A stretch of 64,000 nt of DNA, from assembly GCF_012933505.1 (NCBI RefSeq), contig NZ_JABBNB010000006.1, positions 124,001 to 188,000 of the forward strand. The letters are read 5' to 3'. This document shows positions 15,575 to 25,100 of this stretch, piece after piece. Source of the DNA: Gordonia asplenii. Its GTDB lineage: Bacteria; Actinomycetota; Actinomycetes; Mycobacteriales; Mycobacteriaceae. How positions within the stretch are numbered: the stretch's first letter is position 1; every line of letters starts with the position of its first letter. The translations under genes were made by a program, and so were the position numbers. The notes under the pieces are model-generated. The model did no database searches and was not told the origin of the DNA. It saw only the letters and a list, made by a program, of their open reading frames with translations.

Positions 15575-17025
15575 TGCTCACCGTGCTCATCTTCGGCGGA
15601 ATCTTCCTGATCGGCGCGCTCGGCATCGTCGGGCGCAAGGCCACCACCATGGGAGAGTGGACTGTCAGCGGCCGTAACCTCCCACGCTGGACCTCCTGGT
15701 TCCTGCAGGCCGGTGAATCGCTCACGACGTTCAGCTTCCTCGGCCTCGCGGGCATCGCCTTCACCGGTGGACTCAGCGCCACCTTCGCGATCGCCTACCT
15801 GTCGATCGCCGCGATCGGTCTCTACTTCGTCGGCCCGCGGATCTGGCGGCTCGGACGCAGTCGCGGCTACATCTCTCAGGCGGATTTCTTCACCGATCGG
15901 TTCAACAGCCCGATGCTGGGCAAACTCGCCGCAGTCGTCGGCGCACTGTTCTTGCTGCCCTACCTCCAGCTTCAACTCACCGGTCTCGGGTTGATCGTCG
16001 AACTGGCCACGGGCAGCAAGTCGGGCCGCGGTCTGTCGATGGTGGTGGCCAGCGTGCTGGTGATCGCTTTCGTGGCGTGGGCCGGTATTCGCGGCATCGC
16101 GCGGGTGGCGATGCTCAAGGATGCGCTGATGGTGATCGCGCTGGTGCTGGTGCTGGTGGCCGTCTTGATCTCGGTGGGCGGGGTGCCGCACATCTTCGGT
16201 GAGCTGGCCACGCACAGCCCGGATCTGCTGACCGTGAATGCGCCCGGCTATGGAACCACCTTCTTCCTGACGTCGGTGATCATCACCGGCATCGGCGCGG
16301 GTCTGAACACCTTCCCGCATCTGTGGCCGCCGCTGTTCGCGGCGAAGACGGGTGCGGTGCTGCGCGACAACTACACGTGGCTGGGCCTGTATCAATTCGC
16401 GCTGTTCGCTCCGATCATCGTCGGGTGCGGGGCGATTCTGATCCTTCCGTCGACCACCCGCGGTAACGCGGTTCTGCTCACGACGGCACATCAGACAATG
16501 CCGGATTCGCTGGTGGCGGTCATCGCTATCGCCGGCGCGGCCGCGGCCATGGTGCCCGCCGCCGCCATCGCGATGGGAATCTCGTCGCTGATCTCGCAGA
16601 ATCTGATCGTCGTGACCGGCGAGCGTCGCAAGCTTCGGCTCAACACGGTCTTCGTGGCGGCCGCGGTGCTGCTGTCGCTGATCTTCGGGTTGACCAACTA
16701 CGACATCGCCGGTCTGCTGCTGCTGACCTACGGCGGTCTCGCGCAGATGGCGCCGGGAATTCTGTTCGGGCTCGCGAACAAGGTGAAAGTCGGTGCGGTG
16801 CCGATCATTCTCGGCATGATCACCGGAGTTGTCGTCGTCGGCTGGCTCACCTTCGCTCACGTGGACATCGGCACCTGGGATTCCGGACTCATCGCGTTGG
16901 CTCCGAACCTCATCGTGTTCGCCATCGCCGAAATCATCCGGCGCAGCCGGACCCCGGCAGCCAGAGGCGAAGTGCCCGCGGCAGGTGGCGTCGCCGAAGG
17001 TTCCCTGGCCGTCGACACTCCCTAA
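15574..17025 (+). CDS. Sodium:solute symporter (SSS family)
   Basis: The 483-residue membrane protein has about twelve to thirteen helices. SSS-type motifs include TMGEWTVSGRNLPRWTSWF near the N-terminus, FSFLGLAGIAFTGG, and GYISQADFFTDRF in an early loop. GGAGG lies seven bases before ATG 15574. It would drive uptake of a small solute, such as a carboxylate, amide, ureide or amino acid, with sodium. Coupling to an amidase suggests an amide-type substrate. The terminal reverse-strand gene converges on it with a four-base overlap. Confidence 0.9.
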   Translation: MLTVLIFGGIFLIGALGIVGRKATTMGEWTVSGRNLPRWTSWFLQAGESLTTFSFLGLAGIAFTGGLSATFAIAYLSIAAIGLYFVGPRIWRLGRSRGYISQADFFTDRFNSPMLGKLAAVVGALFLLPYLQLQLTGLGLIVELATGSKSGRGLSMVVASVLVIAFVAWAGIRGIARVAMLKDALMVIALVLVLVAVLISVGGVPHIFGELATHSPDLLTVNAPGYGTTFFLTSVIITGIGAGLNTFPHLWPPLFAAKTGAVLRDNYTWLGLYQFALFAPIIVGCGAILILPSTTRGNAVLLTTAHQTMPDSLVAVIAIAGAAAAMVPAAAIAMGISSLISQNLIVVTGERRKLRLNTVFVAAAVLLSLIFGLTNYDIAGLLLLTYGGLAQMAPGILFGLANKVKVGAVPIILGMITGVVVVGWLTFAHVDIGTWDSGLIALAPNLIVFAIAEIIRRSRTPAARGEVPAAGGVAEGSLAVDTP

Positions 17026-18452
17026 TGTCGGTGCGACGCCACGTCCTGCCCCGGCGACCGGTAAGGGCTGGCCTCCGCGACATTGTCGTCGACGACGACG
17101 GCGTGCCCCAGCTGCGGAAACGCGCGCTGCGGGCACGCCGGGCGGTCGCACACTTTGCAACCGGCGCCGATCGGCACGATGCGGCGTGGATCGGTCAGGT
17201 CCACGCCGGTCGAGTACACCAGCCGATCGGCGTAGGCGAGGTCGCAGCCGAGTCCGATGGCGAAGCTGCTGCGTTGACCGAGATATCCCCGCCGCGCTTC
17301 GTCGGTGGTGCGGGCGAGCCAGAAGTATGAGCGGCCGTCGGGCATCGACGACACCTGGGTGACGATGCGGCCCGGCGTGGCGAACGCATCGTGTACCACC
17401 CACAGGGGACAGCTTCCGCCGACCCGCGAGAAGTGAAATGCGGTGGCGGACTGGCGTTTGGAGATGTTTCCCGCTCGATCGGTGCGGACGAAGATGAACG
17501 GAACGCCACGCAGCCGGGAGCGCTGCAATGTCGACAGCCGGTGGCAGATCGTCTCGAATCCCACTTCGAACCGGAGGCTGAGCAGTTCGACGTCGTACCG
17601 GAGTTCCTCGGCCGCCGCATGAAATCGCTTGTACGGCAGGACCAGTGCGCCCGCGAAGTAGTTCGCCAATCCGATTCGTGCGACCGACGCCGATTGGTCG
17701 GTCAGGTCTGGGGCCGAGGCGACGATCGTGTCGAGCAACGAGTCCTGGGTCAGAAATGCGAGCTGGGTAGCGAGCTGAAATGCGCGTTGTCCCGGACCCA
17801 GACGCCGGGCGATGCGGATGACCCGATTGACCGGATCGAAGACCCGCTTGCGGTCGCCGTCGTCGACGACGACGCGAAATCCCAACTCGCGCTCCAAGAT
17901 CACCGCCAGTTGCTCATCGAGGCCACCGATGTCCAATCCGTGGTGATCGAAGAATTCCTCCGCTGCGACGTCGAGCTCGTGAATGTAGTTCTTGCGGTCG
18001 TAGAAGAAGTCCCGTACTTCTTCGAACGGCATCGGCGTTCGCGGATAGTCGTCGGGCTGACCGGTGGCCCGTGCGTTTCGCGTCTCCAATTCTGTTGTCG
18101 CCGAGAGTAATCGGCGATGCATGGTCACCAACGCCCGGCCGACGTCCGGCATTCGCGCGACGAGTTCGTCGATCTGGCCCGGTTCGGCGTCGCCGAGGTC
18201 GGAGTGCGCGGCGAAGACTTCGGTCAGGTCGCCGATGAGCCGCGCGTCGGCGTCGGCGGCGAAATAGTCGCCCGCAAGGTCGAATTCGCGACTCAATGTG
18301 AGCAGCACCGCGACGGTCAAGGGCCGGTGATCGTTCTCCAGCTGGTTGACGTAGCTCGTCGAGAGGTCGAGCCGCCTGGCCAGCGCCGCCTGACTGATAC
18401 CGCGCTCCTCGCGGAGGCGTCGAAGGCGAGCGCCGGCGAACATCTTGGCCAT
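17022..18452 (-). CDS. prpR: PrpR/RamB-type short-chain acyl-CoA-responsive regulator of the methylcitrate cycle
   Basis: The 476-residue protein has an N-terminal XRE helix-turn-helix ([22 protein letters not shown], about 9-30) and a long central domain of the ImmA/IrrE-like and ScfR type. The C-terminal block [17 protein letters not shown] provides cysteines for an iron-sulfur cluster, as in mycobacterial PrpR. It starts [13 protein letters not shown] at ATG 18452, aligning with M. tuberculosis PrpR; the longer frame from 18494 is not supported. Divergence from prpDBC identifies it as their regulator, responding to propionyl-CoA-derived signals. RamB, the acetate regulator, is the nearest alternative name. 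Confidence 0.88.
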   Translation of the reverse strand: MAKMFAGARLRRLREERGISQAALARRLDLSTSYVNQLENDHRPLTVAVLLTLSREFDLAGDYFAADADARLIGDLTEVFAAHSDLGDAEPGQIDELVARMPDVGRALVTMHRRLLSATTELETRNARATGQPDDYPRTPMPFEEVRDFFYDRKNYIHELDVAAEEFFDHHGLDIGGLDEQLAVILERELGFRVVVDDGDRKRVFDPVNRVIRIARRLGPGQRAFQLATQLAFLTQDSLLDTIVASAPDLTDQSASVARIGLANYFAGALVLPYKRFHAAAEELRYDVELLSLRFEVGFETICHRLSTLQRSRLRGVPFIFVRTDRAGNISKRQSATAFHFSRVGGSCPLWVVHDAFATPGRIVTQVSSMPDGRSYFWLARTTDEARRGYLGQRSSFAIGLGCDLAYADRLVYSTGVDLTDPRRIVPIGAGCKVCDRPACPQRAFPQLGHAVVVDDNVAEASPYRSPGQDVASHRH

Positions 18453-18487
18453 GACTACGCAGCTTACGCGTCCTCGTGTACACAACA

Positions 18488-18518
18488 TTCGCAAAAATCG
18501 CGCGAAATGTTCGCGAAA
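18488..18518. promoter_or_regulatory. Candidate PrpR operators in the prpR-prpD gap
   Basis: TTCGCAAA (18488-18495) and the palindrome-centred TTCGCGAAA (18510-18518) lie in the 120-base divergent gap. They resemble the TTTGCAAA-type boxes reported for PrpR and RamB. The surrounding sequence is AT-rich for this genome. Confidence 0.5.
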
Positions 18519-18560
18519 TTACGCTTGTGCAGGGTCTTTCGAGGAAGTAGCGGCTCTGCG

Positions 18561-18575
18561 TACGGTGCAAACATG
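18561..18575 (+). promoter_or_regulatory. Leaderless-type promoter of prpD
   Basis: TACGGT (18561-18566) is followed by exactly six bases and then ATG 18573, and no ribosome-binding sequence is present. This is the arrangement of a leaderless mRNA starting at the A of the start codon. Confidence 0.45.
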
Positions 18576-20105
18576 ATCAATCACACCGTACGAACCCGCC
18601 GCAGCGCCGACGACTTCCCCCAGTCCGAGCATCTTGCGTACAAGATCGCTCAGCTCGCCGTCGACCCCGTCGACGTGCCCGCGGACACCACCGAGATGAT
18701 CATCAACCGCGTCATCGACAACGCTTCGGTGAGCGCCGCGTCGGTCATCCGGCGACCGGTGACCACCGCGCGTTCACAGGCCCTGGCGCATCCCGCCCAA
18801 ACCGGGGCGAGCGAAGCGACGGGAGATCGTCGGGGTGCACAGGTCTTCGGCGTTCCCGGTAGTTTCTCGCCGGAGTGGGCGGCATGGGCCAACGGAGTCG
18901 CGGTCCGCGAGCTCGATTTCCACGACACCTTCCTCGCCGCCGAGTACTCGCATCCCGGCGACAACATCCCGCCCCTCGTCGCCGTCGCGCAGCACAAGGG
19001 TGTCAGCGGCAGGGATCTGATCCGCGGGCTCGCCACCGCCTATGAGGTCCAGATCGACCTCGTGCGTGGAATCTCCCTGCACAAGCACAAGATCGACCAT
19101 GTCGCCCATCTCGGCCCGTCGGTCGCCGCCGGCCTCGGAACTATGCTCGGACTCGACGATCAGACCATCTACCAGGCCGTCGGGCAGGCATTGCATCTGA
19201 CGACGTCCACCCGGCAGTCCCGCAAGGGGCAGATCTCCAGCTGGAAGGCGTTCGCCCCGGCGTATGCGGGCAAGGTCGCCATCGAGGCCGTCGATCGGGC
19301 GATGCGCGGTGAGGGCTCCCCGGCGCCGATCTGGGAGGGGGAGGACGGTGTCATCGCCTGGCTGCTCGACGGCCCCGACGGTGAATACACCGTGCCGCTG
19401 CCCGGGCTCGGCGAGCCCAAACGCGCGATCCTGGAGAGCTACACCAAAGAGCACTCGGCCGAGTACCAGAGCCAGGCTCCGATCGACCTCGCTCGGCGGA
19501 TGCGTGCGCACATTCCCCACATCGACGACATCGAATCGATCGTGCTGCACACCTCGAATCACACCCACGTGGTGATCGGCACCGGCTCCAACGATCCCCA
19601 GAAGTTCGATCCGACGGCCAGCCGGGAGACCCTGGACCATTCGGTGATGTACATCTTCGCCGTCGCGCTGCAGGACGGGTCCTGGGACCACGTGAAATCG
19701 TATGCGCCGGAGCGTGCTTCCCGCCCGGACACCGTCGCGCTGTGGAACAAGATCTCCACCGTCGAGGATCCCGAGTGGACTCGCCGTTACCACTCGGAGG
19801 ATCCGAACGAGAAGGCGTTCGGCGCGCGCGCCGTGATCACGATGAAAGACGGCAGCGAGATCGTCGACGAACTCGCCGTCGCCGACGCGCACCCCCTGGG
19901 GGCCCGGCCCTTTGCGCGCGATCAGTACGTCGCGAAGTTCACCGGGCTCGCCGACGGCGTGATCGGCACGGGTGAACAGCGACGTTTCCTCGACGTCGCG
20001 GCCGGACTCGCCGACATCCCCGCCGGAGAACTCGACGCGCTGAACATCGCCGTCGAGCAGTCGGTGCTCGACGCCGCGCCGGTTATCGGCGAGGGCATCT
20101 TCTGA
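18573..20105 (+). CDS. prpD: 2-methylcitrate dehydratase
   Basis: The 510-residue PrpD-family protein has [17 protein letters not shown] and [17 protein letters not shown] as recognisable conserved segments. It dehydrates 2-methylcitrate to 2-methyl-cis-aconitate in the methylcitrate cycle. Residues 78-87 ([10 protein letters not shown]) are encoded by a sequence that matches the 30-base tandem repeat of the pyc gene in the same frame, so a small repeat appears to have inserted between QALAHP and AQVFG without breaking the protein. The start is ATG 18573, supported by the promoter spacing. Its stop overlaps prpB (TGATG). The gene is divergent from prpR. Confidence 0.93.
   Translation: MINHTVRTRRSADDFPQSEHLAYKIAQLAVDPVDVPADTTEMIINRVIDNASVSAASVIRRPVTTARSQALAHPAQTGASEATGDRRGAQVFGVPGSFSPEWAAWANGVAVRELDFHDTFLAAEYSHPGDNIPPLVAVAQHKGVSGRDLIRGLATAYEVQIDLVRGISLHKHKIDHVAHLGPSVAAGLGTMLGLDDQTIYQAVGQALHLTTSTRQSRKGQISSWKAFAPAYAGKVAIEAVDRAMRGEGSPAPIWEGEDGVIAWLLDGPDGEYTVPLPGLGEPKRAILESYTKEHSAEYQSQAPIDLARRMRAHIPHIDDIESIVLHTSNHTHVVIGTGSNDPQKFDPTASRETLDHSVMYIFAVALQDGSWDHVKSYAPERASRPDTVALWNKISTVEDPEWTRRYHSEDPNEKAFGARAVITMKDGSEIVDELAVADAHPLGARPFARDQYVAKFTGLADGVIGTGEQRRFLDVAAGLADIPAGELDALNIAVEQSVLDAAPVIGEGIF
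18804..18833 (+). repeat. In-frame copy of the GASGATGD repeat within prpD
   Basis: The first 24 bases differ by one base from the unit repeated in pyc at 23034-23153. The reading frame is the same, encoding GASEATGD here and GASGATGD there. It resembles an intragenic inserted element such as the palindromic elements of Rickettsia, but it is unrelated in sequence as far as I can tell. Confidence 0.7.
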
Positions 20106-21061
20106 TGAGCGACACTGAGGATTTCGCCACCGACCTGTTCTCCTCCGCGGTCAGCGACGCCGACAAGCGGCGGGCGTTGCGGGCCGGCCTGGCGTCGGGC
20201 ACCTTGCAGCGCTGGCCGGGAGCGTTCTCCCCGTTGGTCGCGAAACTGATCGCCGACCTCGGATTCGAGGGTGTGTACGTGTCCGGGGCCGTCCTCGCCG
20301 CCGACCTGGGACTGCCCGACATCGGATTGACCACACTGACCGAGGTCGCTTCGCGTGGCGGGCAAATCGCCCGGGCCGGCGCGCTACCCACCTTGATCGA
20401 CGCCGACACCGGCTTCGGCGAGCCGATGAGTGCCGCGCGCACCGTCGCCGCACTCGAAGACGCCGGCCTGGCGGGCTGTCACCTGGAAGACCAGGTCAAC
20501 CCGAAGCGTTGCGGTCACCTCGACGGCAAGGCGGTGGTCCCCGCGGCCGACATGATCAAACGTCTGAGGGCGGCCGTGGCGGCGCGGCGGGACGAGAACT
20601 TCGTCATCTGCGCCCGGACCGACGCCCGAGCCATCGAGGGGTTGGATGCGGCGATCGACCGAGCCAAAGCGTATGCGGACGCCGGAGCAGATCTGATCTT
20701 CACCGAGGCACTGACGGATCTGGCCGAATTCGAGAAGTTCCGCAGCGCCGTCGATGTGCCGTTGCTGGCGAATATGACCGAGTTCGGCAAGTCCGAACTG
20801 CTCACCGCCGCCCAGCTCTCCGACGTCGGCTACAACGCCGTGATCTATCCGGTGACCACTCTTCGCATCGCGATGGGGGCCGTCGAAGACGGATTGAGGC
20901 AGATCGCGTCAGCGGGCACGCAAGAAGAACTTCTCGATCGGATGCAGCATCGGTCACGGCTCTACGAATTGCTGCGCTACTCCGAATACAACCAGTTCGA
21001 CACCGCCACATTCAATTTCACGATTCCGTCACACTCAACCGCAGGGAGCGCGGACCGATGA
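20105..21061 (+). CDS. prpB: 2-methylisocitrate lyase
   Basis: The 318-residue member of the isocitrate lyase/PEP mutase superfamily has the active-site motif KRCGH (NPKRCGHLDGK), the metal-binding DADTGFG stretch and ICARTDAR. It splits 2-methylisocitrate into pyruvate and succinate. ATG 20105 shares a base with the prpD stop, and its stop overlaps the prpC start (ATGA), so the three methylcitrate enzymes are translationally coupled. The pyruvate produced can be used by the pyruvate carboxylase encoded two genes downstream. Confidence 0.95.
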   Translation: MSDTEDFATDLFSSAVSDADKRRALRAGLASGTLQRWPGAFSPLVAKLIADLGFEGVYVSGAVLAADLGLPDIGLTTLTEVASRGGQIARAGALPTLIDADTGFGEPMSAARTVAALEDAGLAGCHLEDQVNPKRCGHLDGKAVVPAADMIKRLRAAVAARRDENFVICARTDARAIEGLDAAIDRAKAYADAGADLIFTEALTDLAEFEKFRSAVDVPLLANMTEFGKSELLTAAQLSDVGYNAVIYPVTTLRIAMGAVEDGLRQIASAGTQEELLDRMQHRSRLYELLRYSEYNQFDTATFNFTIPSHSTAGSADR

Positions 21062-22191
21062 CCACCGCCGAAACGAAACCAACCCCGACCATCTACAAGG
21101 GACTGGCCGGTGTCGTCGTCGACACCACGGCGATCTCGAAGGTGGTCCCGGAGACCAACTCGCTCACCTACCGCGGCTACGCGGTCCAAGACCTGGCCGC
21201 ACATCGCAGCTTCGAGGAAGTGGCGTATCTCCTGTGGTACGGCGAGTTGCCTACCCCGGGGCAACTTCAGCTCTTCACCCAGCGGGAGCGGGCGAGTCGG
21301 CGCCTGGATCGCAACGGCGAATCGGTACTGGCCCGGATTCCCGACAACTGCCACCCGATGGACGTCGTACGGACCCTGATCAGCTACTTGGGAGCCGAGG
21401 ACCCCGACGAGGACGTGCCTTCCGCGGAAGCCAACCTGGACAAAGCGCTTCGCATGTTCGCCGTCCTGCCGACGATCGTCGCCGCCGACATGCGCCGCCG
21501 GCGCGGCCTGGATCCGATCAAGCCGCATCACGGCCTCGGGTACGCGGAGAACTTCCTCAACATGTGTTTCGGCGAGATCCCGGATCCGGTGATCGTCAAG
21601 GCATTCGAGAAGTCGATGACCCTCTACGCCGAGCACAGTTTCAACGCCTCGACATTCGCCGCGCGCGTGGTCACGTCGACCCAGTCCGACATCTACAGCG
21701 CCGTCACTGCCGCGATCGGTGCCCTGAAGGGTTCGCTGCACGGGGGCGCCAACGAGGCTGTCATGCACGACATGATCGACATCGATCGTCCCGAGCGTGC
21801 TCGTGACTGGCTCGACGCCAAGCTGACCGCCAAGGACAAAGTGATGGGCTTCGGCCACCGCGTGTACAAGAACGGGGACTCCCGGGTGCCGACGATGTAC
21901 GAGGCGCTCGTCGAGGTATCCGAACATTTCGGTGAACGCAAATGGCTCGGCATCTATCGCGAGTTGGAGGACGAGATGGTCAAGCGGACCGGGATCAAGC
22001 CGAATCTGGACTTTCCGACCGGTCCCGCATATCACCTGATGGGCTTCGACATCGGATCCTTCACACCGATCTTCGTCATGGCCCGGATCACCGGGTGGAC
22101 CGCGCACATCATCGAGCAGACCGCGCACAACGCGCTGATCCGTCCGCTCTCGGCGTACGACGGTCAGCCGCAACGGGCATTGGGGGCATGA
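21058..22191 (+). CDS. prpC: 2-methylcitrate synthase / citrate synthase
   Basis: The 377-residue citrate-synthase-family protein has the catalytic histidine context GSLHGGANEAVM and MGFGHRVYKNGDSR. The short bacterial length is typical of PrpC. It condenses propionyl-CoA with oxaloacetate to 2-methylcitrate. It overlaps prpB by four bases. Its stop overlaps an ATG (22188) of the following gene, although the better-placed start of that gene is 22194. Citrate synthase side activity is common in this family. Confidence 0.93.
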   Translation: MTTAETKPTPTIYKGLAGVVVDTTAISKVVPETNSLTYRGYAVQDLAAHRSFEEVAYLLWYGELPTPGQLQLFTQRERASRRLDRNGESVLARIPDNCHPMDVVRTLISYLGAEDPDEDVPSAEANLDKALRMFAVLPTIVAADMRRRRGLDPIKPHHGLGYAENFLNMCFGEIPDPVIVKAFEKSMTLYAEHSFNASTFAARVVTSTQSDIYSAVTAAIGALKGSLHGGANEAVMHDMIDIDRPERARDWLDAKLTAKDKVMGFGHRVYKNGDSRVPTMYEALVEVSEHFGERKWLGIYRELEDEMVKRTGIKPNLDFPTGPAYHLMGFDIGSFTPIFVMARITGWTAHIIEQTAHNALIRPLSAYDGQPQRALGA

Positions 22192-22193
22192 CC

Positions 22194-25100
22194 ATGCGGA
22201 AGGTGCTCGTCGCCAACCGATCCGAAATCGCGGTGCGCGCCTTCCGTGCGTGTTACGAGCTGGGCCTGTCGACGGTTGCGGTGTACCCGTACGAGGATCG
22301 CAATGCGTTGCATCGCAATTCGGCCGACGAGGCATATCAGATCGGCGAACCCGGACATCCGGTACGGGCGTATCTCGACATCCCGGCGATCATCGACGTG
22401 GCGCGCCGCGCCGGTGCGGACGCGATATATCCGGGCTACGGATTTCTTTCGGAGAACCCGGATCTGGCGCGGGCGTGCGCCGACGCCGGTCTGACGTTCG
22501 TCGGCCCGCCGGCGTCTGTACTGGAACTGACCGGCAACAAGTCGAGGGCCATCGCGGCGGCGAGCGCGGCCGGTGTCCCGGTGCTGGCCTCGACCGATCC
22601 CGGCACCGACATCGACGCATTGATCGCGGCCGCCGAGGGCATGCATTACCCGCTGTTCGTCAAAGCGGTCGCGGGCGGCGGCGGCCGCGGGATGCGGCTG
22701 GTCGACGACCCGGCGCAGTTGCGTGCCGCGTTGGAAGCCGCATCGCGCGAAGCGGCGTCGGCATTCGGCGACGGCACGGTATTCATCGAACAGGCGGTGA
22801 CCTCGCCGAGGCACATCGAGGTGCAGATTCTCGCCGATCAGTCCGGCGACGTGGTGCACCTGTACGAGCGTGATTGCAGCGTGCAGCGCCGCCATCAGAA
22901 GGTCGTGGAGATCGCTCCGGCGCCGAATCTCGATCCGGCGCTGCGTGATTCGATGTGCGCCGACGCCGTCGCCTTCGCTCGGTCGATCGGCTACTGCGGT
23001 GCGGGTACCGTCGAGTTCCTCCTCGGTCCGGACGGGGCGAGCGGAGCGACGGGAGATGTCACCGGGGCGAGCGGAGCGACGGGAGATGTCACCGGGGCGA
23101 GCGGAGCGACGGGAGATGTCACCGGGGCGAGCGGAGCGACGGGAGATGTCACCGGGCGGTACGTGTTCATCGAGATGAATCCACGGATTCAGGTGGAGCA
23201 CACGGTGACCGAGGAGGTCACCGACATCGATCTCGTCGCCGCTCAACTGCGGATCGCGGCCGGTGCCACGCTGGCCGAGCTCGGCATCAGCCAGGACTCG
23301 ATCACGCTGCGGGGCAGCGCTGTTCAGTGCCGGGTCACCACCGAGGATCCCGCCGACGATTTCCGCCCGGACACCGGGCGCATCACCGCCTACCGTGCGC
23401 CGGGTGGCGCGGGTGTCCGCCTCGACGGCGGCACCAACCTCGGCGCCGAGGTGACCGGCTTCTTCGATTCGATGTTGGTGAAAGTCACCTGCCGCGGGCG
23501 TCACCATGGCGCGGCGTTCGCGCGTGCCCGACGAGCGTTGGCGGAGTTCAGGATTCGTGGTGTCGCCACCAATGTCGGCTTTCTGCAGGCGTTGCTGGCG
23601 CACCCGGAGTTCAACTCGGGTGGGGTCACGACGAGCTTCATCGCCGATCACCCCGAACTCCTCGATGCACACGTATCGTCGGACCGCGCCACCAGGATGC
23701 TCAACTACCTCGCCGACGTCACGGTGAACCGACCGCACGGCCTGCCCGATCGTGTGGTGCGTCCCCGGGAGAAGCTGACCGGACTGCAGTTGAGTGAACC
23801 GAGCCCGGGCAGCCGCGACGACCTGTTGCGACTGGGGCCCAAAGCGTTTGCGGCTCAACTGCGTTCGCAATCGGCGGTCGGCGTCACCGATACCACGTTT
23901 CGCGATGCTCACCAGTCGCTGTTGGCAACCCGAGTCCGCACCAGCGGTCTGACGGCCGTTGCTCCGTACGTGGCGTCGATGACCCCGCAGCTGTGGTCGG
24001 TCGAATGCTGGGGTGGTGCGACATTCGACGTGGCGCTGCGGTTCTGTCACGAGGATCCGTGGGAACGACTGGAGAAGCTGCGCGAGGCGATTCCGAATAT
24101 CTGCCTGCAGATGTTGTTGCGCGGCAAGAACACTGTGGGATACACGCCGTATCCGACCGAGGTCACCGACGCGTTCATCGCCGAGGCGACCCGAACCGGC
24201 GTCGACGTGTTCCGCATCTTCGATGCGCTCAACAGCGTCGACGCCATGCGACCGGCGATCGACGCGGTGGTGGCACAGGGCAGTGCCGTCGCCGAGGTGG
24301 CGATGTCGTACACCGGTGACCTGTCGAATCCCGCCGAGGATTTGTACACGCTCGACTACTACCTGCGACTGGCCGAGCAGATCGTCGACGCGGGTGCGCA
24401 CGTCCTCGCGATCAAGGACATGGCGGGGCTGTTGCGACCGGCGGCGGCGTCGACGCTCGTCACCGCGCTTCGGTCGAATTTCGACCTGCCGGTGCACCTG
24501 CACACCCACGACACCGCGGGCGGACAGGTCGCGACGTATTTGGCCGCCGTGCAGGCAGGTGTCGACGCCGTGGACGGCGCCAGTGCACCGCTGGCCGGAT
24601 CGACCAGTCAGCCAGCGCTCTCCGCGATCGTCGCCGCGCTGGCCGGTACCGAGAAGGACACCGGGCTGGACCTCGATGCGGTGTGCGCTCTCGAGCCCTA
24701 CTGGGAATTGTTGCGCAAGGTGTACGCACCGTTCGAGTCCGGTCACGGGTCTCCGACCGGTCGCGTCTACCGGCACGAGATTCCCGGTGGGCAGTTGTCC
24801 AACCTGTACCAGCAGGCCGCATCGCTGGGGCTGGCCGACCAGTTCGAGCGGGTCGAAGACGCGTACGCGGGCGCGGACCGAATCCTGGGCAGGTTGATCA
24901 AGGTCACGCCGTCGTCGAAGGTCGTCGGCGATCTGGCGCTGACGCTGGTCGCGAAAGGTGCCAGTGCGGATGAGTTCGCAGCCAACCCGTCGTCGTTCGA
25001 CATTCCCGACTCGGTCATCGGCTTCTTCCGCGGCGAGCTCGGTGAGCCGGCAGGCGGATGGGTGGAGCCGCTGCGGACCGAGGTGCTGCGCGGCCGGGCG

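Noticed and set aside
23034..23153. CRISPR-like array of 30-bp repeats
   Set aside because: The repeats are contiguous with no spacers, lie in frame within pyc, and no cas gene is near.
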